Positions 28,831 through 38,064 of a DNA stretch of 64,000 nucleotides are shown here, piece by piece (the first letter of the stretch is position 1; each line of letters starts with the position of its first letter). A model generated the notes under the pieces. That model saw nothing but the letters and a program-made list of their open reading frames with translations, did no database searches and was not told the DNA's origin. The stretch is from a bacterium (GTDB taxonomy: Bacteria > Bacteroidota > Ignavibacteria > SZUA-365). The stretch spans positions 186,001-250,000 of the forward strand of contig JAHLLD010000005.1 of NCBI GenBank assembly GCA_020444325.1, read 5' to 3'. The position numbers and the translations under genes are program-made.

Positions 28831-29589
28831 ATGAAAGACCGACCGCGCATTGCACTCATCGGCTACGGCCGTATGGGTCGGGTTATTCACGACATTCTCA
28901 GGGAGAGGAGCTGGCCGGATCCGATGATCATCGACCCCGGTGTGAAGGACGCCGTCTCGTCAGTCGAAGAAGCGGACCTGAGTTCTGTTGACGTTTGCGT
29001 TGAGTTCACGGAACCATCGCAGGCAACAGACAATATTCTCACGGTGCTGCGAAAGGATGGCGTTGTGGTGACAGGGAGTACGGGCTGGCAGGATCGCAGC
29101 GAGGAAGTTCGCGCGGCAGCACAGCAGAGCAAGGGAGCCGTATTGCACGCGAGCAATTTTTCACTCGGCGTCGCCGTCTTCAACGCCGTCATCGCGCATG
29201 CTGCGGAACTGATCGGTCGCTTTCCGCAATACGATGTCAGCCTGCATGAGACCCATCATCGCGGGAAAAAGGATGTCCCCAGCGGAACCGCTGTCATGCT
29301 TGCCGACAGTATTGTACGTATGCATGCAGGCAAGGGACGAAGTGCGATGCTGCCCGAGGAGGGTCCCTACGCGGAGGACACGCTGTATATCAGTGCGGCA
29401 CGTACCGGGACCGTTTTCGGTGAGCACACAGTGACCATCGACAGTGCTGCGGATCAGCTGCAATTTACGCATCGCGCGAAAACCCGCAGGGGCTTCGCGG
29501 AAGGAGCGCTGACCGCCGCGCAATGGCTAGCCGGAAAACAAGGATATTACACCCTGGAGGATATGCTCGATGAAATCTTTGCGTCTTAA
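28831..29589 (+). CDS. dapB: 4-hydroxy-tetrahydrodipicolinate reductase
   Basis: DapB reduces the DapA product to tetrahydrodipicolinate with NAD(P)H in the lysine and diaminopimelate pathway. The 252-residue protein carries the Rossmann motif GYGRMG (11-16) and the substrate-binding motif HETHHRGKKDVPSGTA (139-154) with the catalytic His142/143 and Lys147. In the middle it has the usual GSTGW and NFSLGV stretches. AGGA precedes the ATG. Its 3' end overlaps dapA by 20 bp, indicating co-translation in one operon. Confidence 0.96.
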   Translation: MKDRPRIALIGYGRMGRVIHDILRERSWPDPMIIDPGVKDAVSSVEEADLSSVDVCVEFTEPSQATDNILTVLRKDGVVVTGSTGWQDRSEEVRAAAQQSKGAVLHASNFSLGVAVFNAVIAHAAELIGRFPQYDVSLHETHHRGKKDVPSGTAVMLADSIVRMHAGKGRSAMLPEEGPYAEDTLYISAARTGTVFGEHTVTIDSAADQLQFTHRAKTRRGFAEGALTAAQWLAGKQGYYTLEDMLDEIFAS

Positions 29590-30463
29590 AGGAGTGGGCA
29601 CCGCTCTCGTTACCCCGTTTACGCCGGACAATCAGCTTGACATTGAAGCCATACAGCGGTTGGCACGCAGGCAGATTGAAGCGGGTGTCGACATGCTTGT
29701 TCCGTGCGGAACGACCGGCGAAGCCGTCACGCTGAGCGCTGCGGAGTACGAACAGGTGCTGCGTTCCGTCGTTGAGGCTACGGAGCAGCGCGTTCCCGTC
29801 ATCGCCGGAGCAGGGTCCAATTCGACGGAAAAAACGATCGAAACCGCAAAGCAGGCAGCCTCCTGCGGAGTGGACGCCCTGCTTGTTGTCGGACCGTATT
29901 ACAACAAGCCGACGGCGGAAGGGTATTACCAGCATTTCCGGGCTGTCGCGAAAGCGGTGGATCTTCCCATCGTCATGTACAACGTGCCGGGCAGGACAGG
30001 CGGCAATATTGACGCGGCGACGCAGCTGCGCATCGCGGAAATCGAGAACGTGGTTGCCGTCAAGGAGGCCAGCGGCAATCTCGCGCAGCAGTACCAAGTG
30101 CTTCGCGCACGGCCCGAAGGTTTCGCCGTGCTCTCCGGCGACGATAATCTCGTGCTGCCGCAGATCGCTGCGGGACTCGACGGTGTGATCTCCGTCGCTT
30201 CGAATGAAGTGCCCGAGGAGTTTGCGCGCATGGTGCATTATGCGATGGATGGGGATTTCGACTCCGCACGTGTCCTGCACTACCGCCTGCTCGATCTGCT
30301 TGACGGGAATTTCATGGAGTCGAGTCCGATTCCCGTGAAAACCGCCATGGCGATGATGGGACTGTGTTCGGATGTGCTGCGTTTGCCGATGGTGCCACTG
30401 CGGGAAGAGAACATTTCCAGATTGCGTGATATCCTTGTCGCACTTGATCTCGTCAGGGAGTGA
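29570..30463 (+). CDS. dapA: 4-hydroxy-tetrahydrodipicolinate synthase
   Basis: DapA condenses pyruvate with aspartate semialdehyde. The 297-residue TIM-barrel protein has the conserved GTTGE (47-51), Y137 in YNVPGRT and the Schiff-base lysine K165 in VAVKEAS. Length and motifs match the family throughout, including GPYYNKPT. It overlaps dapB by 20 bp and the following S66 peptidase by four bases (GTGA), so all four genes from the M20 hydrolase on probably form one transcript. Confidence 0.96.
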   Translation: MKSLRLKGVGTALVTPFTPDNQLDIEAIQRLARRQIEAGVDMLVPCGTTGEAVTLSAAEYEQVLRSVVEATEQRVPVIAGAGSNSTEKTIETAKQAASCGVDALLVVGPYYNKPTAEGYYQHFRAVAKAVDLPIVMYNVPGRTGGNIDAATQLRIAEIENVVAVKEASGNLAQQYQVLRARPEGFAVLSGDDNLVLPQIAAGLDGVISVASNEVPEEFARMVHYAMDGDFDSARVLHYRLLDLLDGNFMESSPIPVKTAMAMMGLCSDVLRLPMVPLREENISRLRDILVALDLVRE

Positions 30464-31386
30464 AATCACTCAGGATTCCACAGCGACTGAAAAAGGGCGA
30501 CCTGATCGGAGTGATTTCTCCATCGAGTCCTTCCCGTTACCCCGAGCGCATCACGCGGGGCATTACCTACCTGATGTCGCAGGGATTTTACGTGCGTCTC
30601 GGCATGAGTGTGGAAACGCAGGATGGGTATCTCGCCGGGTCTGACGCGCTTCGTGCACAGGATATTCATGAGATGTTTGAGGATGAACGCGTCGGAGCGA
30701 TTCTCTGTACGCGCGGGGGATACGGAGCGGGACGCCTGCTCGACCATCTCGATTACGACCTCATTCGTGCGCATCCGAAGATTCTGGTGGGCTTCAGCGA
30801 TGTCACGGCGCTGTCCATGGCCATTATTGCGCGAAGCGGATTGCTGAGCTTTCACGGTCCGATGGTCGCCGCGGAATTCGGCGTCGGTCCCACGGAAATC
30901 GCGGAACTTGCGTTCTGGAGCATGCTCATGGATAGAAGGACGCAGCGTGAACTCGCTTTCGGTGGGGAGGAGGCACTCGTCGAAGGTACTGCGGAAGGCA
31001 TGCTCATTGGCGGAAATCTTGCAGTCTATGCAAGCATGATCGGCAGTCCCTACCTCCCGGATCCGAGTGGCTGTATTCTCTTTCTCGAAGATGTCGGTGA
31101 GAACGTCTACCGCCTCGATCGCATGCTGCTGCAGCTCAAGCATGCCGGAGTGCTCAACGCTGTTGCCGGAGTGGTACTGGGCAGTTTCACCGCCATCCCT
31201 GAAGATGAGCCGAACCGTGAACTCATCACCGTTCTGCGCGAATATCTGCTTCCCCTCCAGGTGCCCGTGATGACCGGTTTCCCCTTCGGTCACATTCCTG
31301 ACAAAGTCACCCTGCCATTGGGAGCGCAGGTGACTCTCGATACAGCAAAACGACAGCTCACCGTGCGGCAAGCTGTCGTTTCCTGA
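30460..31386 (+). CDS. LD-carboxypeptidase, S66 family (LdcA/MccF fold)
   Basis: A 308-residue serine peptidase of family S66, which removes the terminal D-alanine from murein tetrapeptides during peptidoglycan recycling or gives immunity to microcin C in relatives. The opening GDLIGVISPSSP, the nucleophile S113 in GFSDVTAL, the preceding CTRGGYGAGRLLD and C-terminal FPFGH...LPLG block are the family hallmarks. Translation starts at GTG overlapping the dapA stop. Joining diaminopimelate synthesis with a murein peptidase makes a peptidoglycan role more likely than a microcin one. Confidence 0.9.
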   Translation: MKSLRIPQRLKKGDLIGVISPSSPSRYPERITRGITYLMSQGFYVRLGMSVETQDGYLAGSDALRAQDIHEMFEDERVGAILCTRGGYGAGRLLDHLDYDLIRAHPKILVGFSDVTALSMAIIARSGLLSFHGPMVAAEFGVGPTEIAELAFWSMLMDRRTQRELAFGGEEALVEGTAEGMLIGGNLAVYASMIGSPYLPDPSGCILFLEDVGENVYRLDRMLLQLKHAGVLNAVAGVVLGSFTAIPEDEPNRELITVLREYLLPLQVPVMTGFPFGHIPDKVTLPLGAQVTLDTAKRQLTVRQAVVS

Positions 31387-31407
31387 CATTCAGAATACAT
31401 ACGGTCG

Positions 31408-32991
31408 CTACCCATGTGCCCCTGACTGTGCACGCCGCTTTTTCCGTTTCCACGCGAGATGCACGAGCAGGCAGAGAAAGAGGAAAAGCCCGACCATCAA
31501 TGCCCTGGCGCCCCAGATGTAGGGCACGTCGGCTTCAGCAACAGGATTTCCCGTCGGTGTCTTGTTGAGCATGAGGATGTCCCACGCATCCTGATAGAAC
31601 CACACGCCCATGATAATCAGCAGGTAGAGCGGGGTAACATATTTGATGACGTATTTGAAGAAATGCGGGACGCGAATGTCTGCGCCGGCATTGATCTCCT
31701 CCCAGGCGCGATCGATTTTGAACACCCAGGCAAAGAGAATGATTTCGATGGTTGCGAAGACGACGAGTCCAAACGTGCCAGTCCAGTAGTCCATCTCATC
31801 GAGGAAGCCGTGACCGAGGAAAAACACGACAGGCTGCACGCAGATGATGACGAGTGCCGCGAGGGAAATCACGGCCCGGCGATGCGTCATGCCGAACTGG
31901 TTTTTCATGAAGGCAACGATGGGCTGTCCCATGGCCACCGACGAGGTGATACCGGCGACGAAGAGGAGGAGGAACCAGAGCGCCCCGAAGAGCTGTCCCA
32001 ACGGGATCTTCCCGAAAATGACTGGCATGGAAACGAAGCCGAGATCGAAGGCACCGCCGGAAGCGATGACCTTTGTCATATCGAGACCGAAGAAGGCGAC
32101 AGCAACAGGGATGGCGATACTTCCACCGAGCACCACTTCCACAAATTCATTCGTCGCGGCTGTGGTCAGTCCGCTCAGTGCGATGTCATCCTTCGGACGC
32201 AGATAGCTGGCGTAGGCGTGAATGGTGCCCATCCCCACGCTGAGGGTGAAGAAAATCTGTCCCGCAGCTGCGATCCACACACTGGCTTTCCCGAGTTCAC
32301 TGAAGTTCGGCTGCCAAATGTAGGAAAGCCCGTTGGCGATACTGTTTTCCGGCATGGAGGGGTCAGGCACGCCGAGCGTGAAAACGCGAATAAGCAGGAT
32401 GATTGCGAAGACAAAGAGCATCGGCATGGCGAACTTCGCCAGTTTCTCGATGCCGGCGCTGAGGCCTTTCCACAGTACGAAGAAATTCACCATGAAGGTG
32501 AAGAGCATGAGGCCGTATGCTGGCCACACCGATGTGAAATGCGCACCGTCCTCGAGTCCCTGATAACTCGAGAGAAAACCGCGCATGGCATCGAGCGTAT
32601 CCTCACCGTGATAGAGTCCGGTCATGCTGAAAATGCTGTATCCCAGCGTCCATGACTCGATATACGTGTAGTAGATGAGGATGACCATGGAGATGAGCAG
32701 TCCCATGACCCCGAGGTATTTCGCGATCGGGTTATTCCAGAGCACGTCGAACATGCCCGGGGCGCTGCCGTGACCATATTTCCCTCCATGCCTGCCGATA
32801 CCCCATTCCACCCACATCAGGGGTATCCCGAGCAGGAGGAAGGCGATGAAATACGGGATCATGAAGGCGCCGCCGCCGTTTGATGCGGCCTGCACGGGGA
32901 AGCGCAGGAAATTTCCGAGTCCGATGGCATTACCTGCCACGGCCAGGATCAATCCGAAACGCGACCCCCATTGCTCTTTTTCCTGGGACAT
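31408..32991 (-). CDS. Sodium-dependent transporter of the neurotransmitter:sodium symporter (NSS/SNF) family
   Basis: A 527-residue LeuT-fold permease that couples amino-acid or amine uptake to sodium. The first helix has the diagnostic GLILAVAGNAIGLGNFLRFP followed by the NGGGAFMIPY break region, and about eleven or twelve membrane segments can be counted. The cytoplasmic tail ends in a basic stretch (WKRKKRRAQ). It converges with the S66 gene across 21 bases. Substrate cannot be predicted. Its start lies almost 300 bases from the divergent TonB receptor start. Confidence 0.93.
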   Translation of the reverse strand: MSQEKEQWGSRFGLILAVAGNAIGLGNFLRFPVQAASNGGGAFMIPYFIAFLLLGIPLMWVEWGIGRHGGKYGHGSAPGMFDVLWNNPIAKYLGVMGLLISMVILIYYTYIESWTLGYSIFSMTGLYHGEDTLDAMRGFLSSYQGLEDGAHFTSVWPAYGLMLFTFMVNFFVLWKGLSAGIEKLAKFAMPMLFVFAIILLIRVFTLGVPDPSMPENSIANGLSYIWQPNFSELGKASVWIAAAGQIFFTLSVGMGTIHAYASYLRPKDDIALSGLTTAATNEFVEVVLGGSIAIPVAVAFFGLDMTKVIASGGAFDLGFVSMPVIFGKIPLGQLFGALWFLLLFVAGITSSVAMGQPIVAFMKNQFGMTHRRAVISLAALVIICVQPVVFFLGHGFLDEMDYWTGTFGLVVFATIEIILFAWVFKIDRAWEEINAGADIRVPHFFKYVIKYVTPLYLLIIMGVWFYQDAWDILMLNKTPTGNPVAEADVPYIWGARALMVGLFLFLCLLVHLAWKRKKRRAQSGAHG

Positions 32992-33287
32992 AAATTGACC
33001 TTTGCGAGTGACGGAGACTGCAGCTATCCCTTGTCTGTGCGAAGGAATGTATCTGAATATTGAAAAAAGCTAAGAAAATGCAGGTGCTTTTCCAATGTCA
33101 GGGCAGCGGAACAGGGCAACTTTTTATGCCCCGCGCCGTACATGGAAACGATGCGTCTCAGGGAGACGTTTGTAACTGTACCGGTTACGCGCATGAAATG
33201 CTTGTGGGAGCCCCCTTCTGCGGTGCTGTACTGCAGCTGAAATTCTGCGCCGTTCCCGGATATTCACAACACAGGATCAGGTATCAG
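32992..33287 (+). promoter_or_regulatory. Divergent region between the NSS transporter and TonB receptor
   Basis: About 296 bases with no credible gene: an in-frame extension of the downstream receptor exists but encodes a Cys-rich, non-signal-like stretch. Both promoters should be here. I searched by eye for cobalamin, TPP and FMN riboswitch cores in front of the receptor and saw none. Confidence 0.4.
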
Positions 33288-35588
33288 ATGAAACACCCAG
33301 CCTGGCTCGGTGCACTATGTATAGCGCTTCTCCTCCCGCAGCTGCTGCTGGCAGCCGCAGAAGGAGATTCCCCTTCCACCGTGGCTGACAACGCGACCAT
33401 CAACGGGTATGTCAGGGATGCGGAAACCGGTGAGACCCTCGTCGGTGCGACCGTCATGCTCGCGGGAACGAATATGGGCACGATCACCAACAAGAGCGGG
33501 TACTATTCCATTTCGAATATTACCCCCGGTGCTTACACGGTCATTTACAGCTTTATCGGATATGACCGCAAGGAAATGAAAATCGAGCTTACAAAGCGGG
33601 AATCCCGCAGAATCGATATTGACATGGCGCCGGAAGCATTTCGTATGGACGAGGTGGTTGTGGAAGGCGATCGCATGGACGACAAGCGGCAGATTTCCGT
33701 GAGCCGCGTCAACATACCAATCCGCCAGATCACGCAGCTGCGTATCGGCGGGGAAGCGGACGTGTTCCGTTCACTGCAGTACCTGCCGGGTGTGCTTTCC
33801 TCTTCGCAGATTTCCAGCGGACTGTATATCAGGGGAGGATCGCCCGATCAGACACTGGTGCTGCTCGATGGGTCCACCGTCTACAATCCCACCCACCTTT
33901 TCGGATTTTTCTCGACGTTCAATCCCGATGCTATCAAGGATGTGGATTTGATCAAGGGTGGATTTCCGGCAGAGTACGGCGGCAGGATGACCGCAGTGCT
34001 CGACATGGTGCAGAAAGACGGTAATCGCAACGAAGTGGGGGGGACGGCGTATCTCGGACTCATTTCCTCGCGGCTCTCGGCTGATGGTCCTGTCGGCAAC
34101 GGTTCATGGTTCTTCGGCGTACGCCGCACATACATCGATCTGCTTACCAATCTTATCGAGACGCCGGAAGACCCGCTGCCGAATTATTTCTTCTATGACA
34201 TCAATGGCAAGATCAGCCAGGACTTCGGCGCGAACGACAAGCTGTTTCTCAGTGGCTTCACCTCTGAGGACGCACTGGAATTCAACAATAATGCAGGCTT
34301 CAACGGGGAACTCGGTATCAGTAACCGAGCCCTGTCGACACGATGGACGCATCTGTTCGGAGACAATCTTTTCAGCGTGTTCAATTTCAGCTGGAGCCGC
34401 TACCGCAACAGTTTCAATTCCCGGAACGCGGGATTTGAAACCGAGGTGGAAAACGTCATCCAGGACTACACGCTCAAAGGCAACATGGAATGGTTTGTGA
34501 ACACGGACTGGACGATCAAATCGGGCTTCGAACTCAGTCATTATGATCTTACCTACATGCAGAATTTCTCGGGGAACGCCGATTCCACCGCCGATGACGG
34601 CTCACGAAGCGGCGGCCGCCTGAATATTGAGGACTTTGACAATACGGCGGCGGGATTTGTGCAGTCCAATTACCAGTTCAGCAATCTGTTTTCGCTGCAG
34701 ACGGGACTGCGCGTCAATTACTATGAGCACCGCAACCTGTTCAAGGTCGATCCGCGTATTGCCGCACGCTATCAGATGAGCAGCGATGTTGCCATCAAGG
34801 CTGCGTTCGGTGTCTACCACCAGTATTTCCGTCTGGCCTCTCTGCCCGATTTCAGCTTCTTCGACACCTGGCTGCCGACGGACAGCACGGTGGATCCCAG
34901 CCGTGCCATTCATTATGTGCTCGGAGTGGAAACGAAGCCGTTCGAAGATATGGATTTCAATGTGGAGGTGTATTACAAGGACCTCTATCACATCAGCGAG
35001 CTCAAGCAGTTTCAGACGCAGGGGACGACGGTCCGCGACTTTTTCTATGATGGACGCGGTGAAGCCTATGGCATCGAGTTCTTCCTGCAGAAGAAAAGTG
35101 GCCGTTTCACCGGCTGGGCGGGATACGCCCTGGGTTGGATCAATACGCGTTTTGAGGAATTGAACGGCGGACGCTACTTCCGTCCCAAATGGGACCGGCG
35201 TCATGATTTCAAAATCGTGGGTCAGTACAAACTCAGCGACCACTGGGATGTCAGCGCGACGTTCACCTTTCAGACGGGACAGTCGTACACCGGTCAGACC
35301 TCACGCCTGGAAACGCGTCTCCCGGGATCGGATTACGGCAAGGGGCTGACCGTTCCGGCCGAACGCTACGGACTGCGTCTCCCGCCCTCGCATCAGCTCA
35401 ATCTGAACGGCAGTTATCACACGACGATGTTCGGCCTGCCAACAACACTGCTCATTGATATTTACAACGTCTATTCGCGACGTGATATCTGGTTCCGCTA
35501 CTACGACACCACCGGGGAAGTCACCAAGGTGGAAGACGTACTGCTGCTCCCGATACTTCCCAGCATCGCAATAGAAATAAAGTTTTAA
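33288..35588 (+). CDS. TonB-dependent receptor with carboxypeptidase-regulatory-like domain
   Basis: A 766-residue outer-membrane transporter. Signal peptide MKHPAWLGALCIALLLPQLL, then a carboxypeptidase-D regulatory-like beta domain (about 37-118, INGYVRDAETGETLVGATV...), the plug (about 130-250, with the LYIRGGSPDQTLVLLDG stretch) and a beta-barrel ending in LLPILPSIAIEIKF. I placed the start at the ATG ahead of the signal peptide, although the frame is open 228 bp further upstream. It is followed 12 bp later by a DUF4249 lipoprotein, a receptor-lipoprotein pairing common in Bacteroidota whose substrate is generally unknown. Confidence 0.92.
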   Translation: MKHPAWLGALCIALLLPQLLLAAAEGDSPSTVADNATINGYVRDAETGETLVGATVMLAGTNMGTITNKSGYYSISNITPGAYTVIYSFIGYDRKEMKIELTKRESRRIDIDMAPEAFRMDEVVVEGDRMDDKRQISVSRVNIPIRQITQLRIGGEADVFRSLQYLPGVLSSSQISSGLYIRGGSPDQTLVLLDGSTVYNPTHLFGFFSTFNPDAIKDVDLIKGGFPAEYGGRMTAVLDMVQKDGNRNEVGGTAYLGLISSRLSADGPVGNGSWFFGVRRTYIDLLTNLIETPEDPLPNYFFYDINGKISQDFGANDKLFLSGFTSEDALEFNNNAGFNGELGISNRALSTRWTHLFGDNLFSVFNFSWSRYRNSFNSRNAGFETEVENVIQDYTLKGNMEWFVNTDWTIKSGFELSHYDLTYMQNFSGNADSTADDGSRSGGRLNIEDFDNTAAGFVQSNYQFSNLFSLQTGLRVNYYEHRNLFKVDPRIAARYQMSSDVAIKAAFGVYHQYFRLASLPDFSFFDTWLPTDSTVDPSRAIHYVLGVETKPFEDMDFNVEVYYKDLYHISELKQFQTQGTTVRDFFYDGRGEAYGIEFFLQKKSGRFTGWAGYALGWINTRFEELNGGRYFRPKWDRRHDFKIVGQYKLSDHWDVSATFTFQTGQSYTGQTSRLETRLPGSDYGKGLTVPAERYGLRLPPSHQLNLNGSYHTTMFGLPTTLLIDIYNVYSRRDIWFRYYDTTGEVTKVEDVLLLPILPSIAIEIKF

Positions 35589-35600
35589 GGGCCTGATGAC

Positions 35601-36497
35601 ATGAAGAAGTTCACTGCACATTCGACATTCTCTCTGCTCTTGCCGGCGCTGGCGCTGCTGCTGCTTTCCGCATGTGAAGACACGCCGCCGACGGAATACG
35701 ATCCGGCACCGTTTCTTGAAGCCTATCTCATTGTCGACGAACCGATCGAGGGTATCGTCGTGGCCATTTCCCAGCCGATCACCGAGGCTTTCACCTATCA
35801 GAACATGATTGTCACCGATGCGAACGTCGTGCTCACCGAGGGCGACAACACATATACGCTGCAGTATGTGGTTGAGGACGGAAGGGGCAGCTACCGCTAT
35901 CCCGACAGCACGGTAAAGGTTCTGCCCGCAACCCCGTACCGTATTCGCGTCAGTCTGCAGGACGGCACCGTCATGACCGCGGAAACCGTTACTCCGGAGC
36001 GTATTGCCTGGGTCACGCCCCCGCGTGAGGTATTGCAGTATCCGCAGGATACCACGAGGCTCGTCAGTCCTGATTCCCTCCGTATCGACTGGACGCCAGG
36101 AAATTCCGTCGAATATATCGTGCGTGTGCGCGCTCTCGATACACTGGGGTACGGAAAGTATCTGACTCCTCCCACGGAAGAGATCAACGGACGCACGAAT
36201 AATATTCCCTTCGAAGAGCCGGATGATCCGACGTTCTACACGCTTACACGCTGGGGCTTCGTACAGACCAGTGACGCGCCCACGGTCTGGGCGGCGTTCC
36301 GCTGGTATGGCAGAAACGACGTCAGCATTCTCGCTCCCGACACGCCCATGCTCGAATGGTTCAAGGCCACGCAATGGGGAGGACGGAGCGTCCAGTACCG
36401 CGATCAGTTCAGCAATGTGCAGGGAGGACTCGGAATTCTGGCCTCCGCCAGTGTTGTTTCGCAGGAGGTGTTTGTACTGAAACGTAAAAAACAGTAA
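35601..36497 (+). CDS. DUF4249-type surface lipoprotein
   Basis: A 298-residue lipoprotein with a lipobox (ALLLLSAC, Cys about residue 25) and the DUF4249 layout: YLIVDEPIEGIVVAISQP, NAVVLTEG-like strands, and YRIRVSLQDGTVMTAETVTPE. These proteins accompany TonB receptors of the type just upstream, probably as an extracellular substrate-capturing partner (inference). The 12-bp gap to the receptor supports one operon. The substrate is not apparent. Confidence 0.85.
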   Translation: MKKFTAHSTFSLLLPALALLLLSACEDTPPTEYDPAPFLEAYLIVDEPIEGIVVAISQPITEAFTYQNMIVTDANVVLTEGDNTYTLQYVVEDGRGSYRYPDSTVKVLPATPYRIRVSLQDGTVMTAETVTPERIAWVTPPREVLQYPQDTTRLVSPDSLRIDWTPGNSVEYIVRVRALDTLGYGKYLTPPTEEINGRTNNIPFEEPDDPTFYTLTRWGFVQTSDAPTVWAAFRWYGRNDVSILAPDTPMLEWFKATQWGGRSVQYRDQFSNVQGGLGILASASVVSQEVFVLKRKKQ

Positions 36498-36535
36498 CAT
36501 CTAGTCTGTGTCAGGGCTATTCAAGATGTTATCAC

Positions 36536-37372
36536 ATGTCCCAGGATGTCAGTACAATAGTAGTCCATAGCTGGAACGAACTCGTCGACGCGCTCTTTGC
36601 CAATTCCTGGAAAGAGAATATCGAGCGTTTTCGCTCTGATTTCGCGTTTCGCGGGCTTTCGGACTCCGCATACGAACTGCAGAGCAGTCTCATGCGTCTG
36701 GGTGGGGACTTCGTGCGCCTCGAAAAACATCTCATGCGGAATTTCCGCAAGTACGCGCATAGAAACGTTGTCGAAAAAGACAGCATCTGGAACTGGCTAT
36801 CTGTTGCACAGCATCACGGTCTCCCGACGCGATTGATGGACTGGACGTACAGTCCCTTTATCGCCATGCATTTCGCCACGTGCAACGTGACGCGTTTCGA
36901 TACGGATGGAGTAATATGGTGTGTCGACTACGTGCGGGCGCATGAACTGCTCCCTCCCGCACTGCGGCGTCTGCTGGTTGAAGAAGGCTGCAACGCCTTC
37001 ACCGTGCAGCTTCTCACCGAGGGTGCACAGCGGCTTGAAGAGTTTGATCATCTTTCCAACGATCAATTCGTCGTCTTTTTCGAGCCACCCTCGCTCGATG
37101 ATCGCATCGTAAACCAGTATGCGCTTTTTTCCATGCTATCTCATCCGGGACACGGTCTCGATACATGGCTTTTGCAGCACACCGACCTGTACCGCAGGGT
37201 GATCATCCCGGCGGAGCTCAAGTGGGAGGTGCGTGACAAACTCGATCAGGCAAATATCAGTGAACGCGTGCTGTTTCCCGGTCTCGACGGACTCTGCGCA
37301 TGGCTGCAGCGGCATTACAGCCCCAAATTCATGTCGGAAACAGCACCGGATGCGCTGAACCGCATTGTTTGA
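36536..37372 (+). CDS. FRG domain-containing protein
   Basis: A 278-residue cytoplasmic protein with the FRG domain, named for the motif FRG at residues 38-40, and the second signature AQHHGLPTRLMDWTYSP (91-107). The domain is widespread and of uncertain biochemistry, often found alone or next to defence or toxin-like genes. No signal peptide or membrane segment is visible. It follows the DUF4249 gene by 38 bp and precedes a coiled-coil protein by 27 bp. Whether it belongs with the receptor operon or forms a unit with the next gene is open. Confidence 0.85.
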   Translation: MSQDVSTIVVHSWNELVDALFANSWKENIERFRSDFAFRGLSDSAYELQSSLMRLGGDFVRLEKHLMRNFRKYAHRNVVEKDSIWNWLSVAQHHGLPTRLMDWTYSPFIAMHFATCNVTRFDTDGVIWCVDYVRAHELLPPALRRLLVEEGCNAFTVQLLTEGAQRLEEFDHLSNDQFVVFFEPPSLDDRIVNQYALFSMLSHPGHGLDTWLLQHTDLYRRVIIPAELKWEVRDKLDQANISERVLFPGLDGLCAWLQRHYSPKFMSETAPDALNRIV

Positions 37373-37399
37373 ACTCAGCACGCAGGAAGAAGGTATTTC

Positions 37400-37816
37400 A
37401 TGAAACTTATCCGCTACGCCATTCGCAAGGACGACCTGCACCAGCTCCTGCACACCATCGGTGTGCTGCGCGATGAGGAGCGGCTGCTCGCTGTCAATAA
37501 TATCGATCTGGCCACCGTGGAACAGGATATCGTGATCATCACCGTCAGCACTGACCTCGGTCGGTCGAAGCCGGGACAGCTTGATGACTGGACGGATAAG
37601 GAAATTCAGGAGCGCTACGCGGAATTGAGTATTCTTGAAGACGCCGCACGCAAGCAGCTGCGGCAGACGGAGGAAGAAATGCAGGCGCTGCGTCTCGAAC
37701 GTGACAAGCGCTCATCCGACATGGATCTGTCTGACGACGGCATCCCCGGAACAGTGGAAATGAATATCTGGGAACAGGTTCGCAAGCTGCTCGGTGGGCA
37801 GAATCCTGCTTCCTGA
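37400..37816 (+). CDS. Uncharacterised coiled-coil protein downstream of FRG gene
   Basis: A 138-residue protein I do not recognise. The first 60 residues have alternating hydrophobic pattern (MKLIRYAIRKDDLHQLLHTI, ATVEQDIVIITVS); residues about 65-105 are a strongly charged helix (ERYAELSILEDAARKQLRQ, EEMQALRLERDK) likely to form a coiled coil; the C-terminus is acidic then amphipathic. A GAAGAAGG ribosome site precedes the ATG, and the gene lies 27 bp after the FRG gene on the same strand, so the two probably work together. Confidence 0.7.
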   Translation: MKLIRYAIRKDDLHQLLHTIGVLRDEERLLAVNNIDLATVEQDIVIITVSTDLGRSKPGQLDDWTDKEIQERYAELSILEDAARKQLRQTEEEMQALRLERDKRSSDMDLSDDGIPGTVEMNIWEQVRKLLGGQNPAS

Positions 37817-38064
37817 TCTTCACTCGATGTTGCATGATCGAACATATTCCGGATTTCATTGCGTCGTACTGAGATTTAGTTGAGGAAAAAACTTGCATGT
37901 TTCCTTTTCGGACGTTTTCTTTGTATGTATTCTAACAAATGCCGATTTTTGACTTCTGCAACATTTTATCCAGGACCCTGAAGCAATCGGGTGCATGAGG
38001 CTTTCAGAGTCCGGTAGAGACCATCATTGCAATCTCAGCGGAAGGAACTCATCAAGGAGCTATT
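37817..38064 (+). promoter_or_regulatory. Upstream region of the OmpA/TSP3 gene
   Basis: 248 bases, AT-rich between 37870 and 37975 with several T runs, compatible with a promoter, and ending in AAGGAG eight bases before the start codon. No specific boxes can be assigned. Confidence 0.4.

Noticed and set aside
32992..33287. Cobalamin riboswitch upstream of the first TonB receptor
   Set aside because: The conserved core boxes of that riboswitch are not visible.
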